Shown here in pieces: positions 1-5,406 of a stretch of 5,406 nucleotides of DNA; the stretch's first letter is position 1; each line of letters opens with the position of its first letter. The notes under the pieces were generated by a model. That model was not told the origin of the DNA. It saw only the letters and a program-made list of their open reading frames with translations, and searched no databases. This DNA comes from Bacteroidales bacterium (GTDB taxonomy: Bacteria > Bacteroidota > Bacteroidia > Bacteroidales > GCA-2748055), in contig JAGLTY010000164.1 in the NCBI GenBank assembly GCA_023135025.1, forward strand, positions 1 through 5,406. Direction: 5' to 3'. The position numbers and the translations under genes were made by a program.

Positions 1-101
1 AGGAGGTGGTTCCTGTGGAGTTCGATGGTGTGCGTTTTAAGAAGGGGAAACTGGAGTTGACCATTCCTGCCCGTTCGGTTGTGGTACTTCAGTTGGACTA
101 A
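1..101 (+). CDS. 3' end of a probable glycoside hydrolase (alpha-L-arabinofuranosidase-like C-terminus), partial
   Basis: An open frame enters from the left edge (first complete codon at position 3) and stops with TAA at 99-101, giving 32 residues that end in ARSVVVLQLD. The tail alternates charged and hydrophobic residues (FDGVRFKKGKLEL, then TIPARSVVVLQLD). This is how the C-terminal beta-sandwich of GH51-type alpha-L-arabinofuranosidases and related glycosidases usually ends, with a 'P-x-S-V-V-V-L' final strand. The catalytic domain lies outside the window, so the family call rests on this short tail only. Another beta-sandwich-ending glycosidase is possible. It converges on the mechanosensitive channel gene, with 10 bp between the two stop codons and no evident terminator hairpin with a T-tract. 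It is not part of the minus-strand nitrite reductase run. Confidence 0.6.
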   Translation, partial: EVVPVEFDGVRFKKGKLELTIPARSVVVLQLD

Positions 102-111
102 ACAGGGCTGC

Positions 112-1023
112 CTACAGGGGCGAATCGTCCTTCTCCGAGGGACGGGTGAAGAAGCGCTGTGTGGGATAGGCAAATTCAATCTCCTTGTGACTGGCAAACT
201 CCTTCAGCACATCTTCCCATATTTCATGTTCAGTGGAGCGCCTTTTCCGGGGATCGCATATATAACGCATGGTAAGCAATATACCGCTCGGCTCAAGGGA
301 GGTATAAACGATGGGGGTGAGGTACTGGTAGAAGATCATATATTTTTTGGACGCCTCGATGATCTTCTTCTCAGCATCTGTTGAAAGGTTCTCCGAGTGA
401 TCGCTGATGATCTTTTGCAGGATCTTCTTGGCCAGCTGCCAGTTACTTTCAAAAGTGACCAGTACTGTTATTTCGTTCCATATATACTTGAATCCGGTAC
501 TGTAGTTGGATTGTGCCTTGCTAAAGACAATCCCGTTGGGGACATGGATGATCCGCCCGGTGCTCTGGTCGGCATGGACCCAGTTTCCGATCTCCAGCAG
601 GGTAAACTGGAAGAGGCGGATGTCAATCACATCTCCGGCATGTTCTCCGATCTGTACCCGGTCGCCCAGGTTAAAAGGTTTTCTGGTAAGGATAAAGATC
701 CATCCTGCTATATTGGTGAGCAGATCCTTCAGGGCAATGGCCAGACCCGCAGTGAGCAGCCCCAGGAATGCCCCGAACTGGCCAATGGCCCTGATCCAAA
801 CACTGCCGATGAGGATCACTGTCAGGAACCCGATGATGAATGACACCGATCGTTTCCAGGTGTAGCGCGATTTGGGATCCTCGGTTAACCTCCAAACAAT
901 TTTAAGAATGGCAAACCTGATGGTTCCAAGCACCACCAGGATCACTAATGAATAGAGGATCTTGGTTTGATTCTCGGGAGCGATCCCAAAAGTGTTTTGT
1001 AATGAATTGGTAATCTCGTTCAT
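112..1023 (-). CDS. MscS-family mechanosensitive ion channel
   Basis: Inner-membrane channel of the MscS type, which opens under membrane tension and releases small solutes during hypo-osmotic shock. The 303-residue product is close to E. coli MscS (286 aa). Hydrophobic segments lie at about 22-42 and 59-78. The pore-lining TM3 at about 84-112 is Gly/Ala-rich (GAFLGLLTAGLAIALKD) and runs into the family hallmark RKPFNLGDRV at 114-123. The beta domain has the typical VPNG (161-164), and the C-terminal domain ends with IEFAYPTQRFF (282-292), also typical. I chose the ATG at 1023 because AGGGG sits five bases upstream of it. The longer frame from 1113 would overlap the preceding gene and add an unlikely Pro/Trp-rich leader. 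The gene follows the polyferredoxin gene after 58 bp on the same strand. Co-transcription is possible, but a functional link to nitrite reduction is not shown. Family assignment is strong; the exact subtype is not resolved. Confidence 0.92.
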   Translation of the reverse strand: MNEITNSLQNTFGIAPENQTKILYSLVILVVLGTIRFAILKIVWRLTEDPKSRYTWKRSVSFIIGFLTVILIGSVWIRAIGQFGAFLGLLTAGLAIALKDLLTNIAGWIFILTRKPFNLGDRVQIGEHAGDVIDIRLFQFTLLEIGNWVHADQSTGRIIHVPNGIVFSKAQSNYSTGFKYIWNEITVLVTFESNWQLAKKILQKIISDHSENLSTDAEKKIIEASKKYMIFYQYLTPIVYTSLEPSGILLTMRYICDPRKRRSTEHEIWEDVLKEFASHKEIEFAYPTQRFFTRPSEKDDSPL

Positions 1024-1028
1024 ATGTA

Positions 1029-1033
1029 CCCCT
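1029..1033 (-). promoter_or_regulatory. Ribosome binding site supporting the channel gene start
   Basis: On the minus strand AGGGG is followed by five bases and then the ATG at 1023. It is a moderate Shine-Dalgarno match and the main sequence reason to prefer this start over the upstream in-frame start at 1113, which lies inside the preceding gene. Confidence 0.5.
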
Positions 1034-1081
1034 GGTCTGCTCAGGTAAAATAGTGAAATTTCTCCAATCCTGAAAGTGATT

Positions 1082-2062
1082 TCAGATCCGGGCCAGGGCC
1101 ATGGTGGCTGCATGCAGTGAGATGGTGATCAGCAGGTAGAGGTTCCTTGCACGTCGGGGCGAAAGGCGGAGGAAACGGTACTGGATGGAACTGGCATGGC
1201 ACGAAGAGATACAATCCCCGCAGAGGGTGCAGGTAATCCCCGGCTTTCGTGCAGCGATATCTGACGGGTTCAGGGCATCATATTTACATGTGGTGGTACA
1301 AACCATGCATTCGGTGCAGCTGTTTTGATCGATGGTCAGTCTGAAAGGATTGACAAAGCGGGTAAGGTTGACGATGGTTCCGATGGGACAGAAGGCGGTA
1401 CAGTGAACCATGCGACCCTCTTTTCGCGACACCAGCAGGATCAGTCCGAGGCCAATAACACCGAAACCGGTGGCCAGCAGGGTCGCTGTGAACACCGGCA
1501 CTTTTAACCATCTCAAAACTATGGCTCCGGCAATCACAAGGAGCAGTACGGTCGATTTCAGCGCCCATTTGTTCCGGATGGGCGACCGCCTGGTTTTACC
1601 GCTGGAGCTGATGGAATCGATGGCTCCGAAATAGCAGAGGTGACTGCACCAGGCAGGCCCCGAGAGGACCAGGGTGCTTACAAAGAGGATGCTCATCACA
1701 GAGAGGTGTCCCCGGTAAATGGGGCCGGCCAGGATCATCATGGGGACCGGTATGTGCAGTTTCCCGGTCATCAGGAATTTTTCATATCCGAAGAGCCCCA
1801 GGATCAGCTGGGAAAAGAATACCACAGAGAAGGCCAGCCAGGTGTATCTCCTCCAGGCCTGCACTTTGGATGGATCCTGCATATGATATGCCACAACAAC
1901 TCCGTACAGAGCAATAAGTGCTATTTCGATCCATCCTCCTCCCGGCAGAAAACGTTCCAGGAGCAGCATGGGATTGTCTACCATGAGCTGGACAGGAATA
2001 AGCAGAAACAGAATGAAAAGGAATACGGCAACTGGTAGCCGGTAGCGGTTCAGGAATTTCAT
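1082..2062 (-). CDS. NapH-like membrane polyferredoxin (4Fe-4S binding integral membrane protein)
   Basis: Membrane protein with about six or seven hydrophobic segments and two 4Fe-4S sites, of the NapH/NosR/CcoG-like group that moves electrons between the quinone pool or soluble donors and periplasmic reductases. Numbering is from the GTG at 2074 (330 aa); from the preferred ATG at 2062 the protein has 326 aa. Hydrophobic stretches lie near 13-32, 48-63, 78-96, 125-140, 171-190, 196-215 and perhaps 311-326. The paired family motifs are GPAWCSHLC (C143, C147) and HCTAFCPIG (C225, C229). Two CX2CX2CX3C cluster motifs follow, at C253/256/259/263 and C282/285/288/292. Both lack the usual proline after the fourth cysteine (Lys and His instead). 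It lacks the long C-terminal extension of CcoG/FixG, so NapH-like is the better description. It starts 93 bp after nrfA, with no clear Shine-Dalgarno at either start, and may offer NrfHA a second electron entry route (inference). True NapH partners (NapA, NapG) are not in the window, so no symbol is given. Confidence 0.85.
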   Translation of the reverse strand: MKFLNRYRLPVAVFLFILFLLIPVQLMVDNPMLLLERFLPGGGWIEIALIALYGVVVAYHMQDPSKVQAWRRYTWLAFSVVFFSQLILGLFGYEKFLMTGKLHIPVPMMILAGPIYRGHLSVMSILFVSTLVLSGPAWCSHLCYFGAIDSISSSGKTRRSPIRNKWALKSTVLLLVIAGAIVLRWLKVPVFTATLLATGFGVIGLGLILLVSRKEGRMVHCTAFCPIGTIVNLTRFVNPFRLTIDQNSCTECMVCTTTCKYDALNPSDIAARKPGITCTLCGDCISSCHASSIQYRFLRLSPRRARNLYLLITISLHAATMALARI

Positions 2063-2155
2063 ATGGTTTTTCACTCAGAATCTTTTGCAGCGCGCAAGGT
2101 ACAGAAAATACATAGAGCAGAGGTATCGAAAGCAATTTGAGAGAGGGAGCTTCAA

Positions 2156-3676
2156 TTAATCAAACAGCGATTTTACGGGATAATCTGCTTCCCTCTCTGC
2201 AGCCTGCCGGTCCCAGTCGGGTATGACCGTTTGAAGGAACTGCTCCTTTTCTGCCTTCAGGGTGGCTGCATCCATACCGATGAATGCCTGCGCCTCTGCC
2301 TTGCTGGAGATGTTGGGGTAGGGGACCTCCCCGGTATGACCCAGGGAGTAGAGCAACCGGCTCAGCTTGATCCTGCCCTCCTGGGCGATATTGATCCCAG
2401 TACCGATAACCCTGGAGATCTCTACAGGTGAGTGGAACGATCCGCCATGGCTTGATGCCGCATAGTCCCATCTCCACTGCGCATGCCTGATGTCCTGGAG
2501 AATGGCGGTCATCTGCCCCTCTGCAGCACCCAGGTCCCAGGCCAGCTTGGCCTCCACATGGCACCTGACCAGCAACTCTTCCAGTTTGTCCCGGTTCTCA
2601 ATGATGCGGTCCTGCCGCTCATATACATCTTTGATGAGCTGATCGGTCTCTTCGCGATGGCACACCTGGCACGAATTGGCCACATTGTTCAGGGGGCTCT
2701 GGATATGGTGATCGGTATATTTTTGTCCCCCTTCGCTCATAAAGGGCATATGGCAATCGGCACACGATACGCCTCGTGATGCATGTACACCTGTCATATA
2801 GATTTCATAGTCGGGGTGCTGGGCCTTCAGCATGGGGGCCCTGCTCAACTTATGGGTCCAGTCGGCAAATGCAATATCATCGTAATAATCCTCCATCGCT
2901 TCAACTGAAAAGCCATTGTCCCAGGGAAAGGTGAGGTAGGGAACATCCTCCACCACACTCTTACTAAAGTAATACTCCACATGGCACTGTGCACAAACCA
3001 GCGAACGCATCTCCTGGTGGGAAGCGTTGGTATTATTTTTCCCGATTCTTTCAAAGGCCTCTTTCAGTGCGGGCCTGGAGATTTGAAGCTCCATGGTTGC
3101 AGCATCGTGGCAATCGCCACAGCCGATGCTGTTAACAATTTCAGTTCCCCTGGTTTCCCATGTCCCCCGGTAGAACTCAGCGGCCCCCATCTCATTCATC
3201 AGCCGGGGTACATCCGGACTTTTGCAGCTCCAGCAGGTATTGGGCATGGGACTTTTACCGCCCTCCATCGGGGCCCCTGTCCTCAGGGTGTTCCTGATAT
3301 CCTCCACTGCATAGGAGTGGCCCCTTCCCTGGTAATAATCCTTGGAGAATCCATAACCGGCCCAGAGGACCACCAAGCGTGGATCCACCTCCAGCATATC
3401 GATCATGGCCGAGCCGTTGTATTTGCTCCGGAACAGGGTGTCCGAAGTTTTTTTATAACTCTGGAATTCCATAGGAAAGTTCTTTCCCCAGATGTCGTTT
3501 CTGGGTTCAAATTGGTCATATTGTACCTGAGGTGTGAAAGCATATGCTGCTTCTGAACGTCTCTCCATAATGGAGGAGGCCAGAAGCCCAATTATAAATA
3601 CCACAACCAGGGTGGCAAGGAACAATAGCCAGCCCAGCCAGGGCTTTTGCTTGATCTGATTGCTGAAGGAATTCAT
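2156..3676 (-). CDS. nrfA: Ammonia-forming cytochrome c nitrite reductase, pentaheme catalytic subunit
   Basis: Catalyses six-electron reduction of nitrite to ammonium outside the cytoplasmic membrane, taking electrons from NrfH. The 506-residue protein has five heme sites: the diagnostic active-site CWSCK (148-152), then CGDCH (186-190), CAQCH (228-232), CADCH (305-309) and CQVCH (336-340). By alignment with known NrfA, the catalytic trio is R132 (in LRTGAP), Y235 and H287. The calcium-site residues E234, K284 and Q286 are also present. An N-terminal hydrophobic helix at about 14-35 serves as export signal or membrane anchor; there is no lipobox cysteine. The length is slightly above E. coli NrfA (478 aa), partly because of this leader. 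The ATG overlaps the nrfH stop as ATGA, indicating translational coupling, although the Shine-Dalgarno is weak. No motif is missing, so the enzyme should be active once hemes are attached. No heme-attachment genes are in the window. Confidence 0.98.
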   Translation of the reverse strand: MNSFSNQIKQKPWLGWLLFLATLVVVFIIGLLASSIMERRSEAAYAFTPQVQYDQFEPRNDIWGKNFPMEFQSYKKTSDTLFRSKYNGSAMIDMLEVDPRLVVLWAGYGFSKDYYQGRGHSYAVEDIRNTLRTGAPMEGGKSPMPNTCWSCKSPDVPRLMNEMGAAEFYRGTWETRGTEIVNSIGCGDCHDAATMELQISRPALKEAFERIGKNNTNASHQEMRSLVCAQCHVEYYFSKSVVEDVPYLTFPWDNGFSVEAMEDYYDDIAFADWTHKLSRAPMLKAQHPDYEIYMTGVHASRGVSCADCHMPFMSEGGQKYTDHHIQSPLNNVANSCQVCHREETDQLIKDVYERQDRIIENRDKLEELLVRCHVEAKLAWDLGAAEGQMTAILQDIRHAQWRWDYAASSHGGSFHSPVEISRVIGTGINIAQEGRIKLSRLLYSLGHTGEVPYPNISSKAEAQAFIGMDAATLKAEKEQFLQTVIPDWDRQAAEREADYPVKSLFD

Positions 3677-4272
3677 GGTTTCTCTTTTGTTATTTTTTCT
3701 CTGTTTCGTTTGAGCCAGGAAGGAACCGTACTCTCCGGAACCGGCACCCTGGCGTAAGGAACACTGGATAGGCTGTTTACCCTGCCATGGGGTGTCTCAC
3801 GGTGACACTCCCAGCACCGCCTTTCGGTTCTTTCATGCTGATAAACAACAGTATAATTCATCACCTTTTCGTCGGTGAGCAGATCCCAATGGCAGCGAAT
3901 GCAGTTCTCCTGTACCACCCTTTTGCCCTCCTCTTTTATAAAAATGACCTGTGGCTCCCTCCTGAGTGTAAAGATGGTGGCATGCCTCATTCCATCTTTC
4001 GCTTTGAAGTAATATTTGTTCACCACATTGTTATGGGGGACATGACAGTCATTGCAGTTGGTCTTCTCCCGGTGCGCACTGTGGCTCCAGGTGGCGTACT
4101 GCGGGGCCATGATGTGGCAGTTCATGCAGGTCGAAGGGTCGTCGGAGAGGTAGGAGGCGACACGGGAGATATGCGCAACATAGAGGAACATCCCGGCCAG
4201 GATCCCGGAGACCAGAATCACCGGGATCTTCCATTTAGCCGGAGGGGCCAGTTTTTTAAACAGCCCGCTCAT
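3673..4272 (-). CDS. nrfH: Cytochrome c nitrite reductase small subunit, tetraheme quinol dehydrogenase
   Basis: NapC/NirT/NrfH-family membrane cytochrome that oxidises menaquinol and passes electrons to NrfA in a membrane-bound complex. The 199-residue protein has a cytoplasmic basic N-terminus, one membrane helix at about 15-35, and a periplasmic domain with four heme sites: CMNCH (49-53), CNDCH (73-77), CIRCH (124-128) and CWECH (153-157). The first is followed by I-M, so M55 matches the unusual methionine ligand of heme 1 known in NrfH. The stretch VPHNNVVNKYYFKAKDG (78-94) is typical of the family and helps separate it from the longer NapC. The ATG at 4272 has AAGGAG four bases upstream. 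It overlaps the end of the cupin gene by 17 bp and the start of nrfA by 4 bp, so the three are surely co-transcribed. The C-terminal tail beyond about 165 is Pro/Arg/Lys-rich and carries no heme motif. Confidence 0.97.
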   Translation of the reverse strand: MSGLFKKLAPPAKWKIPVILVSGILAGMFLYVAHISRVASYLSDDPSTCMNCHIMAPQYATWSHSAHREKTNCNDCHVPHNNVVNKYYFKAKDGMRHATIFTLRREPQVIFIKEEGKRVVQENCIRCHWDLLTDEKVMNYTVVYQHERTERRCWECHRETPHGRVNSLSSVPYARVPVPESTVPSWLKRNREKITKEKP

Positions 4273-4588
4273 CCCGCTCCTTGGTTTTCATAACAAGCAG
4301 TTCCAAAACCTTCGTTCCGCTATTATGCCAGAACCGCTTCTTACCTGCTTTAACTGCAATGGACTGTTCTTCTCTCAACTCATATTGAGTACCCTCCACA
4401 TCCAGGGAGCCACCTCCCCGGAGCACAAAAAAGACGATTCGCCACTCATTGATGTGATTTTCCATGGATTCTCCCGGAGCCAGGTGGAGACGGATCACCT
4501 CATGGTTCTCGAACCTGAAGAGCATCCAGGCATCCTGGACTATCGATAGTTTCGTGGCATTTTCAGTGCTGGTGGGGTTGTGATACAT
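4256..4588 (-). CDS. Small single-domain cupin protein of unknown function
   Basis: A 110-residue protein that appears cytoplasmic: no signal peptide or membrane segment is visible. It has the beta-barrel pattern of a single cupin: LAPGESMENH (36-45), a turn with VLRGGGSLDVEG (55-66), then VKAGKKRFWHNSGT (79-92) and a final hydrophobic strand LELLVMK. Compared with the usual cupin metal motifs, H45 and H88 are present, but the second motif-1 histidine position is Asn47, and the usual PxG before the second motif is KAG. Metal binding may therefore be altered or absent. Small cupins of this kind can be sensors, isomerases or dioxygenases; nothing here decides which. It begins 14 bp after the stop of the iron-sulfur gene without a recognisable Shine-Dalgarno and overlaps nrfH by 17 bp. 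A role linked to nitrogen oxide metabolism is inferred only from position. Confidence 0.85.
   Translation of the reverse strand: MYHNPTSTENATKLSIVQDAWMLFRFENHEVIRLHLAPGESMENHINEWRIVFFVLRGGGSLDVEGTQYELREEQSIAVKAGKKRFWHNSGTKVLELLVMKTKERDERAV
4277..4282 (-). promoter_or_regulatory. Ribosome binding site of nrfH, inside the end of the cupin gene's downstream neighbourhood
   Basis: AAGGAG on the minus strand stands four bases before the nrfH ATG and lies within the last codons of the cupin gene. It is the clearest Shine-Dalgarno in the window and fixes the nrfH start, so the 17 bp gene overlap is real rather than a start-choice artefact. Confidence 0.65.
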
Positions 4589-4602
4589 CTATTCAATATT
4601 GG

Positions 4603-5406
4603 TTAAACCCATTCTTCACTCAGGATATCTCCTTCCACACCTACAATGATCCTTTTGACCGGTACTTTTCGCTCTGCCTGTCCCGCGGCCATCTTGACCA
4701 TCTGCATCAAGCCGCCGCAACATGGCACCTGCATCATCATCACCGTTAAGGTATTGATTTTTGCTTCATCGATCAACCCCCTGATCTTTTCCACATAACT
4801 CTCCAGTCCGGAATCGAGCTTGGGACAGGCGATGGCCAGGTTTTTTCCTTTAAGCCATTTTGAATGGAAATTTCCCACAGAGAAGGCTACACAGTCGGCA
4901 GCCAGTACCAGGTCCGATTGCCTGAAGTAGGATGCTCCGGGATTGATCAGGTGCATCTGGACCGGCCACTGTCTCAACTCTGATGGTTGTTCAGCCACTG
5001 CTCCTGCTGCCATGGTAAAGGCGCCTGCGGCGGGAATGGCACTGCCTGACACCGACTGGGGAGTAAAACTGCGTGCTTCGGAACCCGCGCAACCGCAGGC
5101 CAGTTGCTCCTCTTCCACCTTTGCATGGTGTACCCTGTGCATGACATCAGCCACACTGAAATCCAGTTCCGCCTTATGATCATTCAGATACTGGACACCC
5201 TCCTTCAGAAACTCCAATTCGTTGTGTTCCTTCAGGTGCTGCAGGTGGGCCACCACGGTGTTTTCACCCTTCGTCACCATAATCTCCATTACCTTTGTCT
5301 CATTGTAGGGCTCAGCCTCCCTCTTTTCAATGGTGATGGCACCCTGCGGGCAATGGCCCAGGCAGGCACCCAGGCCGTCACACATCAGGTCGCTGATCAG
5401 CCGGGC
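4603..5406 (-). CDS. 4Fe-4S ferredoxin-domain protein with several conserved-looking Cys motifs, N-terminus beyond window
   Basis: The frame is open to the window edge, so the start and probably a first CxxCxxC cluster motif lie outside; 267 residues are visible (numbered from the edge). An iron-sulfur motif CX5CX3CP occurs at C9, C15 and C19 (CDGLGACLGHCPQGAI), as in the second half of a two-cluster ferredoxin. A charged helical stretch follows (about 35-100), then CGCAGS (C104, C106) and an Ala/Ser/Gly/Pro-rich linker (about 108-145). A C-terminal domain carries further cysteines: C172 (AADCVAF), C194 (ACPKLDS) and the adjacent pair C229-C230 (VPCCGG). I recognise this as a family usually annotated only as '4Fe-4S binding' or 'ATP-binding' protein in anaerobes, often near stress or nitrogen oxide genes; I see no nucleotide-binding P-loop in the visible part. 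It is the most upstream operon gene in view, 14 bp before the cupin. Likely a cytoplasmic redox protein; its exact role is unknown. Confidence 0.85.
   Translation of the reverse strand, partial: ARLISDLMCDGLGACLGHCPQGAITIEKREAEPYNETKVMEIMVTKGENTVVAHLQHLKEHNELEFLKEGVQYLNDHKAELDFSVADVMHRVHHAKVEEEQLACGCAGSEARSFTPQSVSGSAIPAAGAFTMAAGAVAEQPSELRQWPVQMHLINPGASYFRQSDLVLAADCVAFSVGNFHSKWLKGKNLAIACPKLDSGLESYVEKIRGLIDEAKINTLTVMMMQVPCCGGLMQMVKMAAGQAERKVPVKRIIVGVEGDILSEEWV

Noticed and set aside
126..144. Inverted repeat (CGTCC / GGACG, 9-base loop) as a terminator for the convergent genes
   Set aside because: The stem is only five base pairs, it lies inside the channel coding sequence, and no T-tract follows on either strand.
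397..843. 148-residue open frame on the plus strand opposite the channel gene
   Set aside because: It is antisense to the MscS pore and beta-domain coding region and shows no domain of its own.
1024..1113. Longer N-terminus for the MscS protein, starting at 1113
   Set aside because: It would overlap the polyferredoxin gene by 32 bp and add an unlikely Pro/Trp-rich leader, whereas the ATG at 1023 has an AGGGG at suitable distance.
2063..2074. GTG at 2074 as the polyferredoxin start
   Set aside because: It is in frame and possible, adding four residues, but it has no Shine-Dalgarno and the ATG at 2062 is preferred on codon grounds; the evidence is thin either way.
2075..2155. Internal promoter between nrfA and the polyferredoxin gene
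   Set aside because: I looked on the minus strand for a Bacteroidota-type TAnnTTTG element with an upstream TTG and for an FNR/CRP-like palindrome. Only partial matches such as TATTTTCT were found, so no site is called.
2981..3556. 191-residue open frame on the plus strand opposite nrfA
   Set aside because: It lies wholly antisense to nrfA, which has all five heme motifs and catalytic residues. The plus-strand product shows no recognisable domain and is best explained as a shadow of codon use in nrfA.
3787..4293. 168-residue open frame on the plus strand opposite nrfH
   Set aside because: It is antisense to the well-supported tetraheme nrfH; its hydrophobic runs are not family-like and it spans the nrfH start and the end of the cupin gene.

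Overview
The window looks like chromosomal DNA from an anaerobic or facultative member of the Bacteroidota. This is an inference from three things: the style of the NrfH/NrfA proteins and of the iron-sulfur/cupin genes in front of them, mostly weak Shine-Dalgarno sequences, and a neighbouring gene end that resembles a carbohydrate-active enzyme. Base composition is near half G+C by eye. I see no tRNA, rRNA, CRISPR array or insertion sequence.

Six genes lie on the minus strand in one tightly packed run, read from high to low coordinates: a multi-cysteine 4Fe-4S protein cut by the window edge (5406-4603), a small cupin (4588-4256), nrfH (4272-3673), nrfA (3676-2156), a NapH-like membrane polyferredoxin (2062-1082) and an MscS-type mechanosensitive channel (1023-112). 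The first four genes have a 14 bp gap, a 17 bp overlap and a 4 bp ATGA overlap between them, so they very probably form one transcript. The last two follow after gaps of 93 bp (81 bp if the alternative GTG start is used) and 58 bp. They may share the transcript, but this is less certain. The operon promoter must lie beyond position 5406.

The core function is dissimilatory nitrite reduction to ammonium. NrfH is a membrane-anchored tetraheme quinol dehydrogenase that passes electrons to the pentaheme nitrite reductase NrfA, which carries the family's CxxCK active-site heme, catalytic Arg/Tyr/His and calcium-site residues. The flanking iron-sulfur protein and cupin are uncharacterised companions. 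The membrane polyferredoxin suggests a second electron-transfer route at the membrane. The MscS channel may be only a neighbour.

At the left edge, on the plus strand, the last 32 codons of another gene end at position 101, converging on the channel gene with 10 bp between the two stops. Its tail resembles the C-terminal beta-sandwich end of a GH51-type alpha-L-arabinofuranosidase. Most of the window is a recognisable respiratory operon. The less ordinary parts are the accessory proteins around nrfHA.
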